Positions 46,230 to 54,266 of a DNA stretch of 64,000 bases are shown here, one piece after another. The notes under the pieces are model-generated. The model was not told the DNA's origin. It ran no database searches and was given only the letters and a program-made list of their open reading frames with translations. Position 1 is the first letter of the stretch, and each line of letters begins with the position of its first letter. This DNA comes from Hymenobacter crusticola. GTDB taxonomy: Bacteria > Bacteroidota > Bacteroidia > Cytophagales > Hymenobacteraceae. The stretch spans positions 1 to 64,000 of the forward strand of contig NZ_MTSE01000014.1 in assembly GCF_002154225.1 (NCBI RefSeq). Direction: 5' to 3'. A program made the translations under genes and the position numbers.

Positions 46230-46324
46230 AAAAGTGGTACTAGCTTGTTTGAAGAAGGTCCTCAGGAAACCTAACCCTAGCTCTTCAAAAACTAATTTTC
46301 AGCATAAGTACCTGCTACTAAATG

Positions 46325-47173
46325 CTATAAATCCTCTAATCGCAGCGTCTCGGCGAGGCGTACTCCTCTATCAGTGAGTTGCACGGTACAGGCCGCTACG
46401 TGCGGATCGTGCTCCAACAACAACACCCAATTTTCTTCGGCGGCGCGGCGCAGCACAGCCTCCTTCTCACTGAGCGTTACCAGCGGGCGCACGTCGTAGC
46501 TCATTACGTAGGGCAGCGGAATGTGACCTGTGGAAGGCAGCAAATCAGCCATAAAAGCGAGCGTACGGCCTTTGTAGCGCAACACTGGTACCATCATCTT
46601 CTCGGTATGGCCATCGGCAAAGATAATCTCGGAGAATTGCGACAATGCCGCCGGCACGCCACTTGTCGGATCGACAAATTGCAAATGACCACTTTCCTGA
46701 ATAGGAAGAATGTTCTCTTTCAAAAAGCTCGCTTTTTCGCGGGCGTTAGGCTGTACGGCCCATTCCCAGTGCGATTCATTGCTCCAGTAGGCAGCGTTTG
46801 AAAATGCTAGCACTAACTTATCGTCGGGAGTCCGCACGACTGAGCCACCGCAATGATCAAAATGCAGGTGCGTCAGGAATACATCAGTAATATCCGACGC
46901 CGTGAAACCTAGCTTGCGCAACGATTTTTCCACCGTATCGTCGCCGTGCAGGTAGAAATGTCCGCGAAACTTGGCGTCTTGCTTCTCGCCGATCCCGTTA
47001 TCAATCAGGATAAGCCGGTTGCCATCTTCTATCAACAAGCAGCGCATAGCCCACGTGCACATGTTGTTCGCATCGGCGGGGTTCAGTTTTTGCCATAAGC
47101 TCTTGGGTACCACGCCAAACATAGCGCCGCCGTCGAGTTTGAACAGTCCTGTATCAATTGTGTGAAGCGTCAT
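46325..47173 (-). CDS. MBL-fold metallo-hydrolase
   Basis: 282 residues from ATG 47171-47173 (MTLHTIDTGLFKLDGG). The metal motif is VFLTHLHFDHCGGSV (HxHxDH), with later FADGHTEKMMVP, AFMADLLPSTGHIPL and LLLEHDPHVAAC supplying further ligands. The form resembles the AttM/quorum-quenching-like subgroup, but substrate is unknown. A long hairpin lies just upstream. Confidence 0.88.
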   Translation of the reverse strand: MTLHTIDTGLFKLDGGAMFGVVPKSLWQKLNPADANNMCTWAMRCLLIEDGNRLILIDNGIGEKQDAKFRGHFYLHGDDTVEKSLRKLGFTASDITDVFLTHLHFDHCGGSVVRTPDDKLVLAFSNAAYWSNESHWEWAVQPNAREKASFLKENILPIQESGHLQFVDPTSGVPAALSQFSEIIFADGHTEKMMVPVLRYKGRTLAFMADLLPSTGHIPLPYVMSYDVRPLVTLSEKEAVLRRAAEENWVLLLEHDPHVAACTVQLTDRGVRLAETLRLEDL

Positions 47174-47219
47174 TCGGAAGGGGTGGTTAGCGTAGAAGAG
47201 TAGCGAAGAAACAAAAAAG

Positions 47220-47297
47220 AACAGCATCGGAAAGAAACACCGCCGCGCAAGCAGAATTTCTCCTACCTGCGCGGCGGTGTTTCTTTCCGATGCTGTT
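47220..47297 (-). terminator. 30-bp perfect stem terminator of accA
   Basis: Arms 47220-47249 and 47268-47297 are exact complements, with an 18-nt loop. On the reverse strand the stem is followed by a T-rich run (TTCTTTTTTTG), so it is an intrinsic terminator with an exceptionally long stem. Confidence 0.85.
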
Positions 47298-47313
47298 TGG
47301 CTTCCGTTAGCTT

Positions 47314-48261
47314 CTACTCGAGCACTACGCCCATTGCCGCAAACTTATCAATACGCTGACTTATACGTTCTTCCGCAGGCAGCGCTTCTAGCTCATCCAA
47401 CGTTTTGAGAAGCGTTTTCTTGAGTGTGTCAATTATCTTTTGCGGAGCTGTGTGGGCCCCACCTAGCGGCTCCTTCACAATGCTATCTACGAGCCGAGCG
47501 TCCATCATATCTTTGGCCGTCAGCTTGAGTGCTTCGGCAGCCTGTTCTTTGTAATCCCAGCTGCGCCACAAGATGCTGGAGCACGATTCGGGCGAAATCA
47601 CAGAGTACCAAGTATTTTCCAGCATTAGCACTCGGTCGCCGATCCCGATTCCCAAAGCACCACCCGATGCGCCTTCCCCAATTACCACACAGATAACGGG
47701 TACTTTCAGCAAAAACATTTCCTTCAGGTTGCGGGCGATAGCCTCGCCCTGTCCTCGCTCCTCTGCCTCTAAGCCAGGGAAAGCGCCCGGCGTATCAATT
47801 AGCGTAACGATGGGCTTGTTGAATTTCTCTGCTAGCTTCATCAGACGCAACGCTTTGCGGTAACCCTCTGGGTTAGGCATGCCGAAGTTGCGGAATTGCC
47901 GCTGTTTGGTGTTGCGGCCTTTTTGCTGGCCAATAAACATAACGGTGCGGCCGTCTAGCTCGGCAAAGCCGCCAACCATTGCTTTATCGTCGGCGACGGT
48001 TCGGTCGCCGTGCAGCTCCACGAACTTCGAGGTCATGCCCTCAATATAGTCGAGCGTGTACGGGCGCTCAGGATGACGCGAGAGCTGCACTCGCTGCCAA
48101 CGGGTAAGATTGGCGTACGTTTCCTTTTTAAGGGTCTTAATTTTGGTTTCCAGGGCCGCTACCGCCTCCGATACGTCAACCTGGCTATCGAGCGCCAATT
48201 GCTGCATTTCACGGAGTTTGCCTTCTAAGGCCGCGATAGGTTGTTCAAAATCGAGGAGCAT
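47314..48261 (-). CDS. accA: Acetyl-CoA carboxylase carboxyltransferase subunit alpha
   Basis: 315 residues from ATG 48259-48261 (MLLDFEQPIAALE), with the GTG one codon upstream as an alternative. AccA hallmarks: LTRWQRVQLSRHPERPYTLDY, GRNTKQRQFRNFGMPNPEGY, DTPGAFPGLEAEERGQGEAI and GEGASGGALGIGIGD. Transfers CO2 from biotin to acetyl-CoA in fatty acid synthesis. Confidence 0.96.
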   Translation of the reverse strand: MLLDFEQPIAALEGKLREMQQLALDSQVDVSEAVAALETKIKTLKKETYANLTRWQRVQLSRHPERPYTLDYIEGMTSKFVELHGDRTVADDKAMVGGFAELDGRTVMFIGQQKGRNTKQRQFRNFGMPNPEGYRKALRLMKLAEKFNKPIVTLIDTPGAFPGLEAEERGQGEAIARNLKEMFLLKVPVICVVIGEGASGGALGIGIGDRVLMLENTWYSVISPESCSSILWRSWDYKEQAAEALKLTAKDMMDARLVDSIVKEPLGGAHTAPQKIIDTLKKTLLKTLDELEALPAEERISQRIDKFAAMGVVLE

Positions 48262-48431
48262 CACCGAGGGGTTGGGTCAGGTTGCGAAAAAAGCAGGAGG
48301 CAAAGGTAAGCGAAACCTCTCCATCTGTGGCAAAGCAGCTTTAGGAATGATTTTGCAAAAAACAATCTCCCTGAGAAACAGTCACAAACAGTCTAAACCA
48401 TCTTTTTAGGGCAGAAAAAACAAGCACAGTA

Positions 48432-48462
48432 TTGTGTAGTCTGAAACCTCCTTCTACCTTTG
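48432..48462 (+). promoter_or_regulatory. Promoter of the first tRNA-Asp gene
   Basis: TTG at 48432-48434, a 20-nt spacer and TACCTTTG at 48455-48462. Confidence 0.65.
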
Positions 48463-48588
48463 CAGCACTTTAACGGAAACGCACACGGCTTTTCACAGTA
48501 GTTAGAGTAAATGGTTCGGTAGTTCAGTTGGTTAGAATGCCGCCCTGTCACGGCGGAGGTCGCGGGTTCGAGTCCCGTCCGGACCGCA
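48459..48588 (+). repeat. 130-bp direct repeat, copy 1 (tRNA-Asp and leader)
   Basis: Identical to 48974-49103 over its whole length. It begins inside the -7 box (TTTG) and ends 2 nt after the tRNA discriminator base. Confidence 0.92.
48513..48586 (+). tRNA. tRNA-Asp (GTC), copy 1
   Basis: Acceptor GGTTCGG pairs with CCGGACC (one T-G wobble); anticodon GTC at 48547-48549 in loop CTGTCAC; T-loop GGGTTCGAGTCCC; discriminator G. The CCA end is not encoded. Confidence 0.95.
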
Positions 48589-48973
48589 GGTAATACTGCA
48601 AGGCCCTTGTAAGCTAGATCTTACAAGGGCCTTTTTTATTTCAGCGACTTCTGTCGCCCGTGGTCATGTTAGGAATAGCATAAGGCAGCAGACTTCCGCC
48701 ACTAGTAAATATCGACCTAGGTCCTGTCAACCTCATATTAGGCCTACTAAGTCGTTCGCGCGCTACAGGCGGTGAGCAAATCATATTCAAAGGCAAAAAA
48801 TTACGCACAGTAAATCAGAAGATCAAAAGCCCAAACACAGCATTTAAGCGTCTCATACTGAGCTTTCTGTTTTTGATTTCTATTTTATTCTTTCAGTAAT
48901 AGGCACTAGAAAAACAGCAATTTTGAGCTATTGAAGCTATTTTTTTCTTGCAAGTGCTGATTTTCGCCTTACT
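48589..48973. other. AT-rich spacer between the two tRNA-Asp genes, 385 bp
   Basis: Holds the terminator of copy 1 and the promoter of copy 2. No ORF is supported. Confidence 0.7.
48600..48637 (+). terminator. Intrinsic terminator of tRNA-Asp copy 1
   Basis: AAGGCCCTTGTAAG (48600-48613) and its complement 48620-48633, 6-nt loop, T-run to 48637. Confidence 0.9.
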
Positions 48974-48977
48974 TTTG
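48948..48977 (+). promoter_or_regulatory. Promoter of the second tRNA-Asp gene
   Basis: TTG at 48948-48950, a 19-nt spacer and TACTTTTG at 48970-48977. Confidence 0.65.
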
Positions 48978-49103
48978 CAGCACTTTAACGGAAACGCACA
49001 CGGCTTTTCACAGTAGTTAGAGTAAATGGTTCGGTAGTTCAGTTGGTTAGAATGCCGCCCTGTCACGGCGGAGGTCGCGGGTTCGAGTCCCGTCCGGACC
49101 GCA
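48974..49103 (+). repeat. 130-bp direct repeat, copy 2 (tRNA-Asp and leader)
   Basis: Exact copy of 48459-48588, offset 515 bp. The -7 boxes differ only in the first half (TACC versus TACT), just outside the shared block. Confidence 0.92.
49028..49101 (+). tRNA. tRNA-Asp (GTC), copy 2
   Basis: Identical to the gene at 48513-48586, with anticodon GTC. Confidence 0.95.
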
Positions 49104-49137
49104 AAAAGCCTCTCAGCAATATGCTGAGAGGCTTTTT
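49103..49137 (+). terminator. Intrinsic terminator of tRNA-Asp copy 2
   Basis: AAAAAGCCTCTCAGCA (49103-49118) and its complement 49122-49137, loop 3 nt, T-rich end. Different in sequence from the terminator of copy 1. Confidence 0.9.
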
Positions 49138-49183
49138 CTTTTTTGAGCTTTCATAAAATCAGCTCCTTATTAGCGACGTCCGC

Positions 49184-49891
49184 TTACTCAGCGACTTTGT
49201 TTTTCAACTTTTTCAGATCCTTGTATGTCTTTTTCGACTGAGCATACTGGCGTTCTACTTCCACGCGTAGTGCACCCGGTAGATTATTGTCACTGAGCGC
49301 ATCTTTGTATGCTTTCAAAGCCCACTCCTCCCCGTAAATATTAGAACCTAGGATAGCTTCTTCATCGGCGCCTGTGATGGCCGCTTTAGTATCCATCCAA
49401 GCGCGGTAGAGCTTGCCTTTGAGCGTAGTAGAAGTTTCCTGATCGCCATTTTGTTGGCGCAGGTAATTATTCAGCTCATTAGAAAAGCGCTGGCTCTGGC
49501 TAACTAGCTGCTTATAGTACCCGCTGAGCTTCGGATCTTGACTTTCCTCTACTGCCCGCTGGTAGCCCTCAATTCGGTCGTTCACGAAAAGTAAGAGTTC
49601 GTGCAGTGCATCCGTCTGCTCATCGCTCGTGCCGTTTTTGCCGTCGGACTTGTTGTTATTGAGCAGTAAATACCCGAGACCTAGGGCAAGCAACGTACCG
49701 CCAACAACTTTCTGCGTCGTGCTGAGTTTGTTGTAGCTGTTGGTCACGTTGGTACCTAGCCCTTTCACCGACTGCGGCACTTTATTTAGCAAGTCCGTTA
49801 CAGAACCCTGGTCCAACAACTGTTGAGCTTGGTCGAGTAAGGCACCAGATTTATCAGGATTATTCTGCGGAGATGTTTTAGGCTGATTCAT
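49184..49891 (-). CDS. PA2169-type four-helix-bundle protein (DUF2383) with membrane anchor
   Basis: 235 residues. The N-terminal ~85 residues carry one hydrophobic segment (VVGGTLLALGLGYLLLNN). The C-terminal DUF2383 bundle reads ALHELLLFVNDRIEGYQRAV, LSGYYKQLVSQSQRFSNELN and DDEEAILG-like ADEEAILGSNIYGEEWALKA, a ferritin-like family often tied to stress. Usual members are about 150 residues, so the anchor is an addition. Function unknown. Confidence 0.82.
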   Translation of the reverse strand: MNQPKTSPQNNPDKSGALLDQAQQLLDQGSVTDLLNKVPQSVKGLGTNVTNSYNKLSTTQKVVGGTLLALGLGYLLLNNNKSDGKNGTSDEQTDALHELLLFVNDRIEGYQRAVEESQDPKLSGYYKQLVSQSQRFSNELNNYLRQQNGDQETSTTLKGKLYRAWMDTKAAITGADEEAILGSNIYGEEWALKAYKDALSDNNLPGALRVEVERQYAQSKKTYKDLKKLKNKVAE

Positions 49892-50096
49892 AAGGAAATA
49901 GGTTTGTGAATAACAAGCCTTACGACCGCCTAGGTTGATTAGTTAGGTCGAGCTTACGAACTACCAGTAGTTCCGCCCACCTCTCCTTGTCCTCTTGGTA
50001 TCAACAAAAGCACGGCTACTCCTTTGTAGTGGTTCTTTTGTCAATAAGCAGACCCGTATATTTTCTACTATTTATGCCTTCTTTTAACGCAGCTAC

Positions 50097-50933
50097 TTAA
50101 TTAAGTAAAATTGTCTTGTTCCGATATACAAATACCTGCTCGTCAAACACCATCTTCAATGATTTAGCGAGGACGATCTTTTCTACGTCGCGTCCAGCTT
50201 GGGCCATTTCTTTTGCGCTTTGCGTGTGATCTACGGGTATCACATTTTGCGCGATGATCGGCCCCTGATCGAGCTGTTCATTTACGAAATGCGCGGTAGC
50301 TCCAATAATTTTCACACCTCGCTCGTAGGCCTGGGCATATGGATTAGCACCTACGAAGGCCGGTAAGAAAGAATGGTGAATATTGATGAGCCGGTTGGCA
50401 TATGGGGCCACAAATTCTGGCGATAGAATACGCATGTATTTGGCTAGCACCACAAAGTCAGGCTGGTACTGCTGAATAGCTTGCGTCACTTCCGCTTCGT
50501 GGACTTCGCGGCTCTTGCCTTCGTGGCTGATATAATGAAAGGGAATAGCAAACTTTTGCGTCAGATCGGCCAGCACATCGTGGTTGCTGATTACCGCGAG
50601 AATACGCGCGTTGAGTTCCTGAAAAGCATGCCTGATCAGCAGGTCACTGAGGCAATGGTGCTCTTTGGTAACGAGAATAACAATATCTTTTTTCCTCCTG
50701 TCAGTTAATTTTATATCGGCCGCTGCTGGTAACGCCTCCTTTACATCGCGTAGTAAAGTTTCTGGATCAACTTCTCCCGAGAACTCTGTGCGCATAAAAA
50801 AGTGATTGAAATCCCTTTCCACGAATTCGCCGTTCCGGATAATATTAAGGTTATATTTTACTAAAACGCCAGTGATTTTATAGACGAGCCCGCGTTCATC
50901 CGGACAATTAATAAGTAGAATGTGTGAGGTCAT
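50097..50933 (-). CDS. purU: Formyltetrahydrofolate deformylase PurU
   Basis: 278 residues from ATG 50931-50933 (MTSHILLINCPDERG). N-terminal ACT domain (~1-85), then the formyltransferase fold with INIHHSFLPAFVGANPY and VKIIGATAHFVNEQLDQGPI, giving the catalytic Asn, His and Asp set. It hydrolyses 10-formyl-THF to formate and THF, feeding PurT and balancing one-carbon units. Confidence 0.93.
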   Translation of the reverse strand: MTSHILLINCPDERGLVYKITGVLVKYNLNIIRNGEFVERDFNHFFMRTEFSGEVDPETLLRDVKEALPAAADIKLTDRRKKDIVILVTKEHHCLSDLLIRHAFQELNARILAVISNHDVLADLTQKFAIPFHYISHEGKSREVHEAEVTQAIQQYQPDFVVLAKYMRILSPEFVAPYANRLINIHHSFLPAFVGANPYAQAYERGVKIIGATAHFVNEQLDQGPIIAQNVIPVDHTQSAKEMAQAGRDVEKIVLAKSLKMVFDEQVFVYRNKTILLN

Positions 50934-50960
50934 CGTTGGTTTGTCGAAGTGCAACTTCCT

Positions 50961-51053
50961 GCAAGCTAGTACGGACCGGCCGTTAAACGAACACGCCCCC
51001 AGCGAAGGTAGCTGGGGGCGTGTTCGTTTAACGGCCGGTGCGTACTAGCTTGC
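50961..51053 (-). terminator. 43-bp inverted repeat after the beta-helix gene
   Basis: Arms 50961-51003 and 51011-51053 are complementary with a single mismatch, loop GAAGGTA. It begins 2 bp past the stop codon of the beta-helix gene. No T-run follows on the reverse strand, so it is not a standard intrinsic terminator. Confidence 0.6.
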
Positions 51054-51055
51054 TA

Positions 51056-52429
51056 CTATTCAACTAAAACTTTGGTGCTAGAGGCGCTCCCATCCTGTCG
51101 GCGCGTACGGAGTACATATAGGCCGGGCCGCATTTGGTTCCAGTCAAGCTGCTCTTGGTAAGGGCGCTGCCACACCAGCTTGCCCATGAGGGTGTAAAGC
51201 TCCTGCGCAACGGGTTTTGCAGTGGCAACAGAACTTAGCTGCACAGGCAAGGCGATGGCTGCTTGCGGACCGACATAAAGGCCTTGGCTTTGCAGCTTCT
51301 GCTTCCACAGCGACCATTCATTCTGCTCCGTTTGCACCGTAATGGGCATGTTGGGCATGTGCGTGTTACCTGTTGTAGGCATGACGTTGCTGCCGGTTAC
51401 CACATCTTGGTCGTGGCGGTTGGTATAGGGAAAGTTGTAGCCCCCTTTCACGTAGCCAATAACATTGTTTTCGATCTTGTTGCCAAAGAATACCGATCCG
51501 GGCTTGTTGTAGCCATTAAAAATAGCTGTAGCAGCGTAGGTAGCATTTAGGCGCGTGCCATCAGCTAGCATACCACTCGTCACGATGCGGTTGTCGTGAA
51601 AAGTCACGTCGTGGCCAGCGGCGATGTTCATGGCGGCGTTGCAGGTGCTCACAAACTGGTTGCTGTAGGCTTCTAGGTAGGCCGTCGTGGTGGCCGCCGT
51701 GGCACCGTCGCCGTCGGTAGTCATGCCCGTGCCACTAAAGTAGCTCTCGGTGGCCGGGTACGGATAAGCGCCCTGCACGTAGTTATCGTGCACCTTGGCC
51801 GGGCTCTGCGGCGTACCCGACGAGTTGTAGAAGTTGATGTTATCCTCCACGGCGCTTTCGTTGGGTTCGTTGCGAAATTCATTGAAACTGATGTCGATGC
51901 CTGCCAGGTTTTGCACCGTATTGAGTTGCACGAAGCTGCGGTGCTCTTTGCCACCATTACGGAAGCGCCCATCGCAGTTCAGACCTTGGTTGTAGCGAAT
52001 GATGAGGGTTTGTTGGGCCGAGCCATCACCGCTCCACCGGTTAGCCAAGATCCCGGTGGTGTGTTCCAGGTAGTTATGCTCCACTACCAACTGCTTAGCT
52101 TGGTAGGCATCTACGAAACGGCCGCGCGGACGATTATTTTCGGTAGGCTCTAAGCCATAGCCGCGGCACTTGCGCACCGTCAGGTTGGAGCCGCCGCCGG
52201 CCTGCACCAAGTCGCCAGCGCCTACCAACGTGCAGTTCTCCAGTACCACGGGCTCGTTCGTGACGACGAGTACGCAGGGCGTTGAAGAACTCCCGCTGCG
52301 GTAATTGCCCGTATAGACGCCACCTTTGGTGATAACGATTGGTTCGGCGTAGGATATATTAGGCACCTGTGCCTGTACACGCCCACCGAATAGCAATAAC
52401 GAAACAGAAAGAGGAAGAAGAAATTTCAT
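51056..52429 (-). CDS. Secreted right-handed beta-helix protein, probable T9SS cargo
   Basis: 457 residues from ATG 52427-52429, signal peptide KFLLPLSVSLLLFGGRVQAQ. The body shows short repeated strands typical of parallel beta-helix carbohydrate-active or adhesin proteins (VEHNYLEHTTGILANRW, IDISFNEFRNEPNESAV, FFGNKIENNVIGYV). The last ~75 residues (ELYTLMGKLVWQRPYQEQ, LDWNQMRPGLYVLRT) resemble a T9SS type A sorting domain, with the closing VLVE strand. Could be a polysaccharide lyase, but no catalytic motif is evident. Confidence 0.72.
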   Translation of the reverse strand: MKFLLPLSVSLLLFGGRVQAQVPNISYAEPIVITKGGVYTGNYRSGSSSTPCVLVVTNEPVVLENCTLVGAGDLVQAGGGSNLTVRKCRGYGLEPTENNRPRGRFVDAYQAKQLVVEHNYLEHTTGILANRWSGDGSAQQTLIIRYNQGLNCDGRFRNGGKEHRSFVQLNTVQNLAGIDISFNEFRNEPNESAVEDNINFYNSSGTPQSPAKVHDNYVQGAYPYPATESYFSGTGMTTDGDGATAATTTAYLEAYSNQFVSTCNAAMNIAAGHDVTFHDNRIVTSGMLADGTRLNATYAATAIFNGYNKPGSVFFGNKIENNVIGYVKGGYNFPYTNRHDQDVVTGSNVMPTTGNTHMPNMPITVQTEQNEWSLWKQKLQSQGLYVGPQAAIALPVQLSSVATAKPVAQELYTLMGKLVWQRPYQEQLDWNQMRPGLYVLRTRRQDGSASSTKVLVE

Positions 52430-53028
52430 TCGCGTTGTACACTTGCGTAGTGCCAAGCTGCGTCGGGCTTGATCCTACTATTTTGCCAAAGAGTAGAAGA
52501 ATAGCCGCGAAAGGAACCAACGCTTCACCTCTTTTCAGCAGGAGGTGTTAAGCTGCCTTGAATTTGTATTAATCTGCTATAGCTAACAACTAGCGTCCCT
52601 ATTAATTAGCAACTGCTAGTTCTTACAAGTACAATTAATACAGACTTACAGGACGATGGGTCACATTCGCCAGCTATAATAATACTATAACATAAACTAG
52701 GCCGCCTGCGATTTTTAAGGCTTATATTATAACTTTTCCATTAAGCTTATAATAAATTTATTGAATAGTTATACTTTGAAAGCACTAAGCGATTCAATTA
52801 TTTGTTATATAATACTTGTGCTATATTTATAGAATTATTCTAATAGCCAAGCGAAAAGAATATCTTAGCCCTGAAGCGCCTTTCTTGGGCCGCGGCAACT
52901 TCTATTGTTGCTCAAGTAGCTAGGTCATGCCATGCACAAGTGCTTTCTACCGAAGGATTGTAGTACTTTCTCGGGCCACTTTGTTTGTCTCTATTGTTTA
53001 GCATCATATTCACATCCACACACCTCCT
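52430..53028. other. AT-rich intergenic region, about 600 bp
   Basis: The most AT-rich stretch of the window, with no supported ORF. Weak inverted repeat AACTAGC/GCTAGTT near 52586-52621. Promoters for both flanking genes probably lie here, but no exact TAnnTTTG box was found. Confidence 0.5.
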
Positions 53029-53739
53029 ATGAATACCTACCTTACCCGCGCTCAAGACCGCGGCCTTAAAGACATTGGCTGGCTGCAGAGCAATTTCTCG
53101 TTGAGCTTCTCATCTTATGCCAATCCCGTGCGTGCCGGCTTTGGCCTGGTGCGCGTGTTCAACGATGACTTCGTTGCTACTGGTCAAGGGTTTGGCTTGC
53201 ACGCACACGCCAACATGGAAATTATTTCGGTGCTACTGGCGGGGAGTATGAACCACAAAGATTCGCTCGGATACTCGGAGGTGATTACTCCTGGTGGCGT
53301 GCAAATTATGAGTGCAGGAAGCGGCTTGCGCCATGAAGAATACAACGTAGGCGATGAACAGGTCAACTTTTTGCAAATCTGGATTGAGCCAAAGCTGCAA
53401 AATGTAACGCCCCGCTACCAGCGCCGTCAGTTTCCGCGGGAGAAACGCCACAACCAGCTTGTCACCATTATAAGCAACGAGGAGGGTACGGCACATTGCT
53501 GGATAAACCAGAATGCCAAGCTGTCGTTGGGTTACTTTGAGGCAGGCCAAACGATAGAATATGCCTTTAAGCCGCTCAACAAGTGCTTATTCGTCTTCTG
53601 CATCAGTGGAAAGCTAACGCTAGCAGACCAGGAACTCAATGCCCGAGATTCAATTGGCATTTGGGAAGCGGAATTGGTTCGCATTCACTGCGAAACAGAA
53701 AGTGAGTTCCTGATTATTGAGGCGCCGATCAATCACTAA
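53029..53739 (+). CDS. Pirin-family protein (YhaK-like)
   Basis: 236 residues. The N-terminal cupin has the pirin motif GLHAHANMEIISVLLAGSM and GGVQIMSAGSGLRHEEYN (metal ligands His/His/His/Glu). The C-terminal cupin-like part ends in a shorter barrel. Such proteins oxidise quercetin-type flavonoids or act as redox sensors. Cytoplasmic. Confidence 0.88.
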   Translation: MNTYLTRAQDRGLKDIGWLQSNFSLSFSSYANPVRAGFGLVRVFNDDFVATGQGFGLHAHANMEIISVLLAGSMNHKDSLGYSEVITPGGVQIMSAGSGLRHEEYNVGDEQVNFLQIWIEPKLQNVTPRYQRRQFPREKRHNQLVTIISNEEGTAHCWINQNAKLSLGYFEAGQTIEYAFKPLNKCLFVFCISGKLTLADQELNARDSIGIWEAELVRIHCETESEFLIIEAPINH

Positions 53740-53989
53740 TCGGCGCCGTACGAGCACCTTTTGAAAGCTAGCTTCTTTGGTTTGTATTCGGGTGAATTTC
53801 GTTGATGTTTATCAGCTTAAGCGCGCTTCTGATGATATCAGAACACGGCTCATCTTCATCAATATAATTATTATAATGTAACTATACATATAAGATTTAG
53901 TGCTATTTCTTGCAAATACTCTCTAAATATCCCTATCTTCCCTTTATAAGCCAACGCATCCAACCTCACCCAACCAAAACTGTTCTAGC

Positions 53990-54193
53990 ATGAAAAGCAT
54001 TTTCTTACTTCTATTTGGCTTGCTAACATTTGCGGGAGCTAGCCAAGCAGTAGCAAGTCCGCTAACGACGGGCGCCGTCGCCAAGATTTCGCTTACTCCG
54101 CGCATCCTCTACAGCCGGCCTACGGTACACCGCCCGAATTACAAGGTCTACAAGGGCCATAAGAGGAAGCATCGGCTGTTCGGCCTGTTTTAG
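53990..54193 (+). CDS. Small secreted basic protein, function unknown
   Basis: 67 residues with signal peptide (SIFLLLFGLLTFAGASQAVA) and a short, strongly basic mature part (YKVYKGHKRKHRLFGLF). Not recognised. It ends inside the 76-bp palindrome and the surroundings are AT-rich, but the good signal peptide and stop at a terminator support a real gene. Confidence 0.55.
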   Translation: MKSIFLLLFGLLTFAGASQAVASPLTTGAVAKISLTPRILYSRPTVHRPNYKVYKGHKRKHRLFGLF

Positions 54194-54266
54194 GCCTAGC
54201 TTATTCCACAAAAAAGGGGCGCCGGTAATTACCGGCGCCCCTTTTTTGTGGAATAAGCTAGGCCTA
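54191..54266. terminator. 76-bp perfect spacerless palindrome between convergent genes
   Basis: Positions 54191-54228 and 54229-54266 are exact reverse complements, 38 bp each, with no spacer. It includes the TAG stop of the small secreted gene and ends 1 bp before the stop of the opposing gene. T6 and A6 tracts lie inside the stem rather than after it. Confidence 0.85.

Noticed and set aside
48459..49103. CRISPR-like or attachment-site repeat at the tRNA pair
   Set aside because: Only two copies, each containing a full tRNA gene; no integrase and no spacer array.
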